This document shows, piece after piece, positions 39,312 through 46,123 of a DNA stretch of 46,123 nucleotides (position 1 is the first letter of the stretch; every line of letters begins with the position of its first letter). Origin of the DNA: a virus; IMG/VR virus record IMGVR_UViG_3300031857_000360, positions 1 to 46,123 of that record. One strand, given 5' to 3'. The translations under genes and the position numbers were made by a program. The notes beneath the pieces were generated by a model. That model was not told where the DNA came from. It saw nothing but the letters and a program-made list of their open reading frames with translations, and did no database searches.

Positions 39312-39820
39312 TAGATGCTGCTCCAAATCACGTTAGCCAGCTTGGTAGTGGTGCTAGACGAGAAGGTGATCTCGATAAGTTCGGCACCTGTTCCATCAAC
39401 AATGAATGCAGCATTGCCAAGGGTACTACTGTTCCAAAGACTCTTGATGTCTCCAACTGTGGCAACAGCAGCAGGTGGGAACATATCAGTTCCATTGACT
39501 GTTGCAGTCTTAGTAGCAGACAGAGAGCTGATTGTCTGAAGACGAGCTGTACTTGCAGAGACCCACACACCAAGATCGGGAAGGTAAGACCACAGGTGCA
39601 CATGGACGATTGGGCTTGTGGTTCCTGATTCAAAGATGGGCATGAACTTCAGGTAGTTTGTCACACCTGGAATCACAATGCGACCCGCAGTCAAGTTGGT
39701 GGTGGGTCGCGTGGCCGTAGCCGTGTTGACGTTTGGCTGCGAAGCAACAGTCGTTGCGTTTGCAACATCGCCAAGGTGCAGATTGCGATGAGGGGTCACG
39801 ATGCTGATGTGGTCGGACAT
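39311..39820 (-). CDS. Beta-rich virion-type protein paired with the adhesin
   Basis: This 169-residue protein is rich in Thr, Ser, Ala and Val with few charges (TKTATVNGTDMFPPAAVATV). It resembles decoration or fibre-base proteins and the plus-strand protein at 29292 in length and character. It overlaps the nuclease gene at its start by 25 bases and the adhesin at its end, so the pair probably moves and is expressed together. No family is recognised. Confidence 0.6.
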   Translation of the reverse strand: MSDHISIVTPHRNLHLGDVANATTVASQPNVNTATATRPTTNLTAGRIVIPGVTNYLKFMPIFESGTTSPIVHVHLWSYLPDLGVWVSASTARLQTISSLSATKTATVNGTDMFPPAAVATVGDIKSLWNSSTLGNAAFIVDGTGAELIEITFSSSTTTKLANVIWSSI

Positions 39821-40362
39821 GCTGGTTCCTCAGAAGTGGGGTTAGCGGGCAGTATAGGGCATTGGGCAGCGTTGACCAAGAGCCGCACTGCCCACTCAGC
39901 CACTGCCCGACGCGCACTCATCGACGTGTTGGGTAAGAGAATCAACCCAATGTTTCTTTCAAGCAGGATGCGGTGCAGTGCATCAACTGCGTTCCACGGA
40001 TCCGGCAGATCCTTCGTGGGATTCATGGTCTCAAGGATGTTCCCCTCTAGCAGGAGGTATGGATACAGGCAGGCATCCTTCAGTCGATCCATGGCAGCCA
40101 CGAACTTCCGACGTCCGTCTGCTGTCAGGCAGTTGCCTGCCACCTCAGAAAGGGATCCCTTGCGCTCGATCAGGCACCCTGCTTCGTGGCCCTTGAGGGC
40201 GTAGTCCCCAGTCTTGAGGGTCACCTTCTCGATGCGGATACGGTGAGTTCGTGAACTCCGGGAGAGAGCAGGCAGGTCCGACCGGAGCGACGGAAGATGC
40301 TCCGGAAAGGGCAGCGGCTTCTTCTCCCTGGAGTCCACGAGGATCGTGAGTTCGTTCTGCAC
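39796..40362 (-). CDS. ERCC4/XPF-type nuclease
   Basis: The 188-residue protein has ILVDSREKKP (Asp 10), LKTGDYALKG (Asp 53) and CLIERKGSLSEV (Glu 66, Arg 67, Lys 68), the V-D-x-R-E, G-D-Y and E-R-K motifs of ERCC4-domain nucleases that cut branched DNA. It could resolve replication or packaging intermediates. The GTG at 40362 is the best start; no Met is available before the first motif. The gene begins nine bases after the polymerase stop. Confidence 0.8.
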   Translation of the reverse strand: MQNELTILVDSREKKPLPFPEHLPSLRSDLPALSRSSRTHRIRIEKVTLKTGDYALKGHEAGCLIERKGSLSEVAGNCLTADGRRKFVAAMDRLKDACLYPYLLLEGNILETMNPTKDLPDPWNAVDALHRILLERNIGLILLPNTSMSARRAVAEWAVRLLVNAAQCPILPANPTSEEPACPTTSAS

Positions 40363-40371
40363 CCCAACATG

Positions 40372-42372
40372 CTAGCTGAAGTCGTACTCCAGGGGAACCG
40401 TGTTGCCGTAGTGGGACTGGAGCTTGGCCCAGTAGCCACGGTCCCGCACTTCCTCAATGTGGAACTTTAACTTCCCCTTCAGGGCCTCAATGTCCACCTC
40501 GGGGTGGAGGTCCAGGTAGACGGCGTCGTAGACCTGCAGGAACATCTTGACCCGGGGTCCAAGGAGGGGGGCGATGGCCCGCTGGATGGCGAGCAGGGTG
40601 TTGCCAGCTTGGGTCTGAATGGGGAAGTTGACGATCTCGTTGAGGTGCTCGGAGCTTCCCCCCACGAAGGTGCGGGACTGGCCGGTGAAGGGCAGGACCA
40701 GGTGGCCGTCCGTGTCCACCCGGCGGAGCAGGGACTGTTGCCAGGCGTGGAGGCCAGGGCGGGCATCGGGACGGGTCTCAGCGACCTGCTCGAAGAACGC
40801 CATGGGCATGAGCTCACCCGTCATTTCGTGGACGGACATGCGCATACGGAATGGGGAGGCGAGGAAGAGGTCGGCGAAGTTCATGGTCTTGCCGACCTGG
40901 CGCTCCCGCTTCTTGAAAGTTGGAGAGGAGAGGACGCCCTTGCCGAAGAGCTGCACGGCCCGGTCAGTGTGGAGATCGAGGCCATCGTTGAAGGCGGCAA
41001 GCAGGGACTTGTCTCCAGAGCACAAGGCAGCAACTCGCAGCTCGATCTGAGACAGGTCGAGAGACAGGATGGTACCACCATGGAACCGGGACTTGATGCA
41101 CTCCTTGATTTCGGGCGGAAAGGTCTGGGCACTGGGACTCTTGCAGGTGATGCGGCCCTGGATGGTGCCGCCCTCAGAACCAGAGGCGTCCTTGGCAGCA
41201 GCGGGTACTGGGTACCAGACTGGGAAGGCGAGCCCGTCAGCCTCGCCGGAGTGTGGGAGTGGCAGCACAACGGATCCCTTGTCCTCGGGCTTGTTGCGCT
41301 TGCCATCGAGGAGGGGCCAGACGTAGGTGGAGAGCATCTTCTGGGCGCGCTGATGAGCGGCTGCAGCTGTGAGTACGGCGATCTCCCTGGTGTCGGTGTC
41401 GAGCAGGGCCCCACGAATGAGGTTGCGGTTCGCATCGGAGAACGAGAAGGCCCTGGTCTTCTCCGTGAACTGAGCCAGTGGGTGGGACAGGATGTCGATG
41501 TTACGAAGGGCCAGCTTCTGAACGCACTCGTCTAGGAAAGCAGCCTTGCTCTTGGCTGAACCGGTACCCTCCAGCTGGACGCCGTGGTGTTCGGCGGACT
41601 TCATGGCCAGGTCGGAGGCGATGAGCAGGGTCTCACGCATGTCGGACAGGGCAGCACGGGACATGGGAATGCCCGCTTCGGACATGGTGATGATGGTCCA
41701 CAGGCAGTCCGAGTAATGCTGTATGCAGAAGGGCGAGAGCTTGTCCGTGTCGGGCCAGTCCTGCTTGATGCGACGGGCCAGTTCGGCTGAGGCAAGCAGG
41801 GTGTTGTGCGTGTCCTGCGCTGCGTAGTCAAGGAACTCCGGATCGTGGGGGGACCTGAACTTCCCGTCCTTGATGGTGCGCTTGTACGCATGAGTACCGA
41901 GGACGGGACCGAGAGACTTGAGCGATCGTTCTGGGCGGAGTTCCGAGTGCAGGTAGTTGAGGATCGAGAGGTCGATCAGCGTCTTGCTGTGGGGGGACAG
42001 CGCAAACTGGAACCGGTGGTCACAGGCACGGAGGAACTGCAAGTCGAACGGCAGGTTCATGCCCAAGATGGTGTCGCACCAGGTGAGCCAGCGGTGCAGG
42101 AGCACCCGGTCCTTTTCCTGGTCCATGTGCAGGGTGAAGGTGCAGCAGGGCTTGGCCTTGTCTAGTGTGACGTGAGCAAGGTAGGTCTTGGCGCAGGGGC
42201 AGGAGTGAACATCGGTGGTGATGGTGCAGGTGAGCACCATGTTGTCACGGGTGACGCCGTCAGTCTGAAGGGCACGCTGCGGATGGAAGGCAGACTGGGA
42301 TGGAAGTGCTTGGCCGCGTGCGTTGTGCGTGCATGCGCCGTATGTCTCGATGTCAAGAGAAATCAGCTTCAT
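40372..42372 (-). CDS. polA: Family A DNA polymerase with 3'-5' exonuclease domain
   Basis: The 666-residue protein (start at ATG 42372, AAGG upstream) replicates the phage genome. The exonuclease motifs are SLDIETYG (Asp 7, Glu 9), NLPFDLQF (Asp 110) and AAQDTHNT (Asp 187). The polymerase motifs are A, LSLDLSQIELRVAAL (Asp 439, Glu 444), and B, RQVGKTMNFADLFLA (Arg 491, Lys 495, Phe 499 at the site of E. coli Phe 762). Motif C is LQVYDAVYLD: Asp 616 is kept, but the usual His-Asp-Glu reads Tyr-Asp-Ala. The Tyr-Gly of motif B is Phe-Leu. It overlaps the small sigma-like gene by 20 bases. Confidence 0.92.
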   Translation of the reverse strand: MKLISLDIETYGACTHNARGQALPSQSAFHPQRALQTDGVTRDNMVLTCTITTDVHSCPCAKTYLAHVTLDKAKPCCTFTLHMDQEKDRVLLHRWLTWCDTILGMNLPFDLQFLRACDHRFQFALSPHSKTLIDLSILNYLHSELRPERSLKSLGPVLGTHAYKRTIKDGKFRSPHDPEFLDYAAQDTHNTLLASAELARRIKQDWPDTDKLSPFCIQHYSDCLWTIITMSEAGIPMSRAALSDMRETLLIASDLAMKSAEHHGVQLEGTGSAKSKAAFLDECVQKLALRNIDILSHPLAQFTEKTRAFSFSDANRNLIRGALLDTDTREIAVLTAAAAHQRAQKMLSTYVWPLLDGKRNKPEDKGSVVLPLPHSGEADGLAFPVWYPVPAAAKDASGSEGGTIQGRITCKSPSAQTFPPEIKECIKSRFHGGTILSLDLSQIELRVAALCSGDKSLLAAFNDGLDLHTDRAVQLFGKGVLSSPTFKKRERQVGKTMNFADLFLASPFRMRMSVHEMTGELMPMAFFEQVAETRPDARPGLHAWQQSLLRRVDTDGHLVLPFTGQSRTFVGGSSEHLNEIVNFPIQTQAGNTLLAIQRAIAPLLGPRVKMFLQVYDAVYLDLHPEVDIEALKGKLKFHIEEVRDRGYWAKLQSHYGNTVPLEYDFS

Positions 42373-42574
42373 GGGGGTAGCCTTGTTCTTCGAGGGCAAT
42401 GCGCAGCTTCTTCAGCGCCATCTGTTCAGCGTGAGTGACTTGGGCCTTGGTGATGCCAAGGATGGCAGCCACTTCATCCTGTGTGCGGATGGGTCGGTGG
42501 GGTAGGTAGGGATGACTGCTGCTTATGCCACGTGAGATCGGGGTGTTGTCTGGTGACAGACGTACTCTGTGCAT
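42353..42574 (-). CDS. 73-residue sigma-70 region-4-like protein
   Basis: The central part, RTQDEVAAILGITKAQVTHA followed by EQMALKKLR, matches the helix-turn-helix of sigma factor region 4 that contacts the -35 element. No region 2 is present, so it cannot be a full sigma factor. It may instead redirect host polymerase or act as a small transcription regulator. The ATG overlaps the previous stop (TGATG), with GGAG upstream. Confidence 0.65.
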   Translation of the reverse strand: MHRVRLSPDNTPISRGISSSHPYLPHRPIRTQDEVAAILGITKAQVTHAEQMALKKLRIALEEQGYPHEADFS

Positions 42575-43026
42575 CAGTCATCTCCGTATGAGCCGCCGTA
42601 GTAGTTGGAGTCCGAGACCAGCTCCTTGAACTCCCGGAAGTTCTTGTTGTAGTATTCGCTGACCAGGCGGCAAAGCATATCAAGGGTCTCAGAGGGGAGG
42701 CTGGACAGATCCAAGATCTGTTCTTTAATCTGCACCTTGGGCATGTTGGGCACGCCTGTGTCCGTGGTGTGTGCTTCGAGGACAATCTCGTCGATCTTCG
42801 CACGCTCCAGTTCCCACGAGGGTGGAAGTGTGGCGTAGGTGTCGCCGTATGGCACACGCTCATCGTCAAGGTATTCGTAGTCGATGGTGCCGATGATGTT
42901 GATGTAGCTGGCCTCAGCCTCATGAGGGAATCGTTCCAGCAGGTGGATCATGGCGCGGCACTCACGTGGTGTATTGCACATACGTTCGAGACTGTCGACG
43001 TCGATGTTGAACTCAACGGTGCTCAT
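42574..43026 (-). CDS. Unknown acidic 150-residue protein
   Basis: The protein starts MSTVEFNIDVDSLERM, is acidic throughout, and ends in a Tyr/Gly/Ser/Asp tail (SNYYGGSYGDD). No motif is recognised. GAGG seven bases before ATG 43026 supports the start. It is coupled to the uracil-DNA glycosylase gene by an ATGA overlap and to the sigma-like gene by a TGATG overlap, so it belongs to the replication operon. Confidence 0.6.
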   Translation of the reverse strand: MSTVEFNIDVDSLERMCNTPRECRAMIHLLERFPHEAEASYINIIGTIDYEYLDDERVPYGDTYATLPPSWELERAKIDEIVLEAHTTDTGVPNMPKVQIKEQILDLSSLPSETLDMLCRLVSEYYNKNFREFKELVSDSNYYGGSYGDD

Positions 43027-43700
43027 GGCGTTACCTCGAAGGGTGAGAATGGGGGGACGACACGCGGGCTGGATGCTACAGGCATCGAGCCAGTGACTGC
43101 GGAGTGGACCAAGGTCATGTGGTCGGCGACCGGGTGCAGGAGGTTGCGGGAACGGAGGACGGCGGCGGGGTGGAAGGTGGTGAAGAGTTGCCAGTCCCCC
43201 CACAGTCCGGTGGGTGTGCCTTGCTTGGTGAAGGCGGAGGCCAGGGACCAGGACTTGCCGTGGGTGAACTTGGTCACGGTGCTGATGGCATGGGCGCCAG
43301 TGCACAGCAGGATCTTGGAGACGTGGGGTTGGATGTACTGGCCGACAGTGTCAAGGTCAGTGGCTGAGAACTTCGGGAAGCAGCAGCGGAAGTGACGGGG
43401 CTTGGGTGGGGCGGCAGCTGGGGTGTAGCAACGGGCGGTGTTGAGGAGGAGGACGGTGGCGTGGGGCAGGATGGCGGGGAGGTAGATCTCCTTGAGCATC
43501 TTGCCTGAGGGCCCGACGAACGGTTCGTTAGAGCGGTCCTCCTGGAAGCCGGGGTTCATGCCGAGCACGGCGACGATGGGCGTGGATGGGGAGAGAGGTT
43601 GGGAGCCAGGAAGAAAAACCCCGGGGACGCCGGGGTTCTTCGCGTACTTGTGCAGGTCGCACGCAGTGCACTGGGGTTGGGGCAGAACCAGGAGATTCAT
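43023..43700 (-). CDS. Uracil-DNA glycosylase, family 4-like iron-sulfur type
   Basis: The 225-residue protein has an N-terminal Cys pair (CTAC, residues 11-14) and further Cys at 91 and 106-107, likely holding an iron-sulfur cluster. The active-site loop is VLGMNPGFQEDRSNEPFVGP (starting about residue 45), followed by LLLNTARCYTP and a TFHPAAVL motif near the end. It would remove uracil from DNA during phage replication. GAAGGA nine bases before ATG 43700 supports the start. Family 4 rather than 5 is a judgement from the motif sequence. Confidence 0.85.
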   Translation of the reverse strand: MNLLVLPQPQCTACDLHKYAKNPGVPGVFLPGSQPLSPSTPIVAVLGMNPGFQEDRSNEPFVGPSGKMLKEIYLPAILPHATVLLLNTARCYTPAAAPPKPRHFRCCFPKFSATDLDTVGQYIQPHVSKILLCTGAHAISTVTKFTHGKSWSLASAFTKQGTPTGLWGDWQLFTTFHPAAVLRSRNLLHPVADHMTLVHSAVTGSMPVASSPRVVPPFSPFEVTP

Positions 43701-43981
43701 GTGGTGGGTTCCTTCTGTGGGGGGATGCACCAATCCCAGATGGCTTCGTACTGCTCAGGCACGATGAGCTTGCGGCACATGTCGTGCAGGTCCTTGTCGA
43801 TCATGAAGGCGTAGGGGAAGAGCTTGTCTCCGTCTGGGTGGGATTCGAGGATGCACAAGGTGGGGACTCGTGCTCCTGTGTCTTCATGGCGCAGATCCAC
43901 AAGTGTGATGGCGGGAGTGGGTCGCTGGCGGAATGCGTGCCACAGAGTACGCAGGTTAGTGGCGTTCGCGTCGGATGGCAT
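43697..43981 (-). CDS. Small unknown protein between VWA and glycosylase genes
   Basis: The 94-residue protein starts MPSDANATNLRTLWHAFRQR and has a beta-rich middle (AITLVDLRHEDTGARVPTLC). No family is recognised. GGAG about nine bases before ATG 43981 supports the start, which is 13 bases after the stop of the VWA gene. It is coupled to the glycosylase by an ATGA overlap. Confidence 0.6.
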   Translation of the reverse strand: MPSDANATNLRTLWHAFRQRPTPAITLVDLRHEDTGARVPTLCILESHPDGDKLFPYAFMIDKDLHDMCRKLIVPEQYEAIWDWCIPPQKEPTT

Positions 43982-43994
43982 GAGCTGTTCTCCA

Positions 43995-46058
43995 TCAGGA
44001 GTTGAGGGACTGACCGATACCACGCACCAGATTGCAGGCGATGGGCACCGCATCGAGCGGGCTCTCGACTGCAAAGCTGTGACCGACATTGTACTGTCGG
44101 TTCAGGGTCTTGGTATCAACTCCGATGCCAACACAGAAGACGGGAGTAGGAATGGCGGACACGAGCTTGCGCACCTCGTCTTCGGTCTCGAAGAACCGCC
44201 TGGTGATTTCGACGGCCGGCATGTAGGGATGCTCGACTCCACCACAGGGTTCGCCATCGGTGAGGATGATGATGATGCGCTGCGCCTCGGGGTACATATG
44301 GGTGAGGTGCTGGTCGAGAGTGAAGAGTGCAGATGCAGTGGGTGTGCCACCGCCTGGCTGAGTGTTGAGCAGATCGTCGTCGGTGTCAAGTCGGCGGAGG
44401 GCGCAGGCTGCCAAGTCTTCGCGAAATCCAGATGCCATGTAGAGATCGCCGACATTGCCACGGTAACAAGGGGAGCTGGGGTTGAGGACGCGGGAGTCGA
44501 AGGCAAACGATTCGACCTTGACGTTGGGGTTGCGAGCCAGTCCGTCACGCAGACCGCCGACGAATGCGCATGCGAGTTGGAGCAGGTTGTGTGGCACGTT
44601 GTCGAGGTGACGGTTCATGGAACCGGAGGAGTCGACGAGCACGCCGATGGCGATCTGACCGGCACCAGACTCGGGGCGAACGGAGAAGATGTTGGGATCG
44701 GAGAAGGCGGCGTAGCGGAGAAGGTTGCCCTCATCGAGTTGGCCGTCAAGGTTACCGTGTTCGAGGGGCGGGGGATTGGGGACGAACCAAGCAGAGGCTG
44801 AGATCTGGTCTGCGATCTGCTTACGGTACTTGGCCTGGCATTCGGTGGAGTCCTTGGCGTAGACCTTGCATCGGTTACGGATCCAATCGGGTGGGGGGAG
44901 GATGACGCCGGGCACGATGGGGTTGGAGTTGTCCTCCTCGGTAGTGGGCTTGGCTTCGACGACTGAGCTCTTGCCATTGAGGATGTGGCCACGGAACTTG
45001 GAGATGGTGCCGTCGAGATTGTTGAAGTTGCTGCCCGTGTTGACGGAGAAGCGCTTGTTCAGTTCCTCGTCGGTGTTGAGCGTGATGGCAAGAGTCTTGA
45101 CGAGGTCGGAGATGGCACGGAGCTTGAGGCCGTCGTCGTCAGGAGTGGCAAGGATCTTGGGCCAGGCAGCGACGGCAGTGTCATAGGCGGACTTGAAGGA
45201 CCGAGGGAAGGTGAGGCGTGTGTTGTGCGGGTTGAGGTTCCACGCCATGGCCATGCAGAAACGGCGAAGGTCAGAGCGGGTGGGCGACTTCTTCGAGACG
45301 TGAGACTGCATTGTGTCTGTCTCGGGCAGGGAGACGGTGTCTTGTGCGGCGAAGATGTCGGACCAGCCAGGCCACGTGGCGAGGATGTGATTGCGGATCT
45401 TCTGGATCTGCGTAGCCCACCAGATGTCGAGAGTGCACGAGGCGATGACTGCATCCCTGTTACGCAGGTTGGGAGTGGCGGGATCGGGGTCGAGATTGCA
45501 GGAACTACGAAGCAGTGTCAATGTCTGGAGCCCCTCAAGACAGAGTGGGGGGATGACCTGACGCAGGGCTTCGAGCGCTTCGAGTCCGTGGCCGGTGATG
45601 GCATCGGCCAGGAGGTAGTGATCGCCGACCTTCTCCAAGGTGCGGGGAGCAAGAAGGTAGTTGGGAAGGACGACGGAGTCTGGATGCTTTACGAAGTCTG
45701 CGTGGTCTGAAACGGCGCGCTCGAAGTCATCGAGACTGAAGAGACCATGATCCTTGCGGATATAGAACACAGCCTTGTGGAGGAGCTCACGCTGGAGGGC
45801 CTTGCTGTTGTAGGCGGGGTCGTTGCGATAGCGCTGCCACAGGATGCCGAAGAGATTGTTGGCGGTGTCAAGGACGGTGTAGCTGGTGTTTGTATCGAAT
45901 GTGAAGGTGGTGGGGGTCTTGACCCACAGACTCCACACGTCCTCGGCTGGTTGGGTGAGAGTTTGGATGTGTGAAGTGCCCATGGAGCCGGGCTCGGAGG
46001 GCATGTCGAACCAGCCATAGGCGTCGATGTCGAAGCTGTCGATGACTTTGCGAAGCAT
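43995..46058 (-). CDS. CobT-like protein with C-terminal VWA domain
   Basis: The 687-residue protein has a large helical N-terminal part and, from about residue 440, LDEGNLLRYAAFSDPNIFSV leading into a VWA domain. That domain has a complete MIDAS site: DSSGS (476-480), GGGTPTASAL (Thr 572/574) and LTDGE (Asp 601). This is the CobT layout. In the cobaltochelatase-like systems the VWA protein works with a CobS/MoxR-type AAA+ ATPase to remodel a target. The upstream gene, of which only the end is visible, may be that ATPase. The TGATG overlap couples the two genes. Confidence 0.75.
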   Translation of the reverse strand: MLRKVIDSFDIDAYGWFDMPSEPGSMGTSHIQTLTQPAEDVWSLWVKTPTTFTFDTNTSYTVLDTANNLFGILWQRYRNDPAYNSKALQRELLHKAVFYIRKDHGLFSLDDFERAVSDHADFVKHPDSVVLPNYLLAPRTLEKVGDHYLLADAITGHGLEALEALRQVIPPLCLEGLQTLTLLRSSCNLDPDPATPNLRNRDAVIASCTLDIWWATQIQKIRNHILATWPGWSDIFAAQDTVSLPETDTMQSHVSKKSPTRSDLRRFCMAMAWNLNPHNTRLTFPRSFKSAYDTAVAAWPKILATPDDDGLKLRAISDLVKTLAITLNTDEELNKRFSVNTGSNFNNLDGTISKFRGHILNGKSSVVEAKPTTEEDNSNPIVPGVILPPPDWIRNRCKVYAKDSTECQAKYRKQIADQISASAWFVPNPPPLEHGNLDGQLDEGNLLRYAAFSDPNIFSVRPESGAGQIAIGVLVDSSGSMNRHLDNVPHNLLQLACAFVGGLRDGLARNPNVKVESFAFDSRVLNPSSPCYRGNVGDLYMASGFREDLAACALRRLDTDDDLLNTQPGGGTPTASALFTLDQHLTHMYPEAQRIIIILTDGEPCGGVEHPYMPAVEITRRFFETEDEVRKLVSAIPTPVFCVGIGVDTKTLNRQYNVGHSFAVESPLDAVPIACNLVRGIGQSLNS

Positions 46059-46123
46059 CAGAAGGGCTCCAGGTTGGTGGTGGTGGCGACGTCACCCATG
46101 ATGCTGGGGAACTTGCCAGCGAT
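46058..46123 (-). CDS. 3' end of an unknown gene, possibly a CobS/MoxR-type ATPase
   Basis: The last 21 residues and stop are visible: IAGKFPSIMGDVATTTNLEP plus Phe. The stop overlaps the VWA gene's start (TGATG). No ATPase motif is inside the window; the suggestion rests only on the usual pairing of CobT-like VWA genes with an adjacent CobS/MoxR gene. It runs off the right edge. Confidence 0.45.
   Translation of the reverse strand: MAGKFPSIMGDVATTTNLEPF

Larger units (their letters stand above)
8695..43203 (+). repeat. Dispersed polar 10-mer GTGGGGGGAC
   Basis: Exact plus-strand copies start at 8695, 16527, 18401, 20773, 23969, 27733, 31175, 33878, 34945, 36337, 41845 and 41989. Reverse-complement copies start at 21739, 28441 and 43194. 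Close variants with G6 followed by AC also occur, for example near 32513, 38145 and 43050. Copies lie in plus genes, minus genes and non-coding DNA, and the G run is never longer than six. Two copies (34945 and 41845) share the longer word GATCGTGGGGGGAC. Interpretation is given under findings. Confidence 0.8.

Noticed and set aside
40504-41535. Rightward open frame (343 codons) opposite the DNA polymerase
   Set aside because: Overlies clear polymerase motifs on the other strand; Gly/Glu/Val/Asp-rich antisense composition.
1-46123. Closed circular genome joining right edge to left edge
   Set aside because: Joining the ends puts the left gene into the wrong frame for the right partial gene, and the expected ATPase would need about 1 kb not present.
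1-46123. CRISPR arrays, tRNA genes, insertion sequences and integrase
   Set aside because: No spaced direct repeats, cloverleaf-like sequences, transposase or integrase motifs were seen on either strand; without a covariance search a tRNA cannot be fully excluded.

Overview
The window looks like most of a tailed double-stranded DNA phage genome of roughly 55-58% G+C by eye. It holds a complete head and DNA-packaging module and a phage replication module, with no host housekeeping genes, rRNA or tRNA. No tail sheath, tape-measure or baseplate gene is recognisable. The tail region instead has a connector-like protein, a large propeller-like protein and several long Ala/Gln/Lys-rich proteins of the kind injected by podoviruses, so a short-tailed (podovirus-like) particle is the best inference. 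Several small families (DUF6321-like, DUF5872-like, a GACC-type Cys-rich repeat, a DUF6734-like glycosyltransferase) are ones I associate with aquatic phages. The host cannot be named from sequence.

Layout. Positions 1-95 hold the start of a leftward gene. Positions 96-616 are the only long non-coding stretch; it carries repeated GACCAC/GTGGTC words and a leftward intrinsic terminator. A D5-like SF3 helicase (617-2014, minus) stands back to back with the rightward late region (2031-33970). In order, that region encodes unknown virion-type proteins, terminase (6206-8856), portal (9069-11063), scaffold-like protein (11056-11985) and major capsid protein (12011-13627). Next come a double hairpin, a phosphoesterase and a small HExxH metalloprotein, four tiny basic proteins, connector/tail proteins, a glycosyltransferase fused to a zinc ribbon, a lysis-like membrane cassette with a MazG-like nucleotide hydrolase, and the tail and internal virion proteins. 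A 13-codon micro-ORF and a terminator at 29819-29916 precede the 1349-residue last late protein.

The minus-strand region (33920-46123) converges on the late region. Read in transcription order from the right edge it encodes the tail end of a protein placed where a CobS/MoxR ATPase would be expected, a CobT-like VWA protein, a small protein, a family-4-type uracil-DNA glycosylase, an unknown protein, a sigma-region-4-like mini-protein, family A DNA polymerase and an ERCC4-type nuclease. Two virion/adhesin-type genes follow, then a PD-(D/E)XK nuclease, an unknown protein, a RecA-like AAA_24 ATPase, an SSB-like protein, a terminator and two unknown proteins. Neighbouring genes mostly overlap by 1-30 bases (ATGA, TAATG), which suggests translational coupling.

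The ends do not join in frame, so the window is not a closed circle; at least the body of the ATPase gene is missing. The most unusual genome-wide signal is a dispersed 10-mer, GTGGGGGGAC, seen 12 times on the plus strand and 3 times on the minus strand, in genes of both orientations. Other items worth a second look are the CobT-like/ATPase pair, the micro-ORF before the terminator, the single-protein spanin candidate, the adhesin cassette inside the replication operon, and the large out-of-frame overlap just before the terminase.
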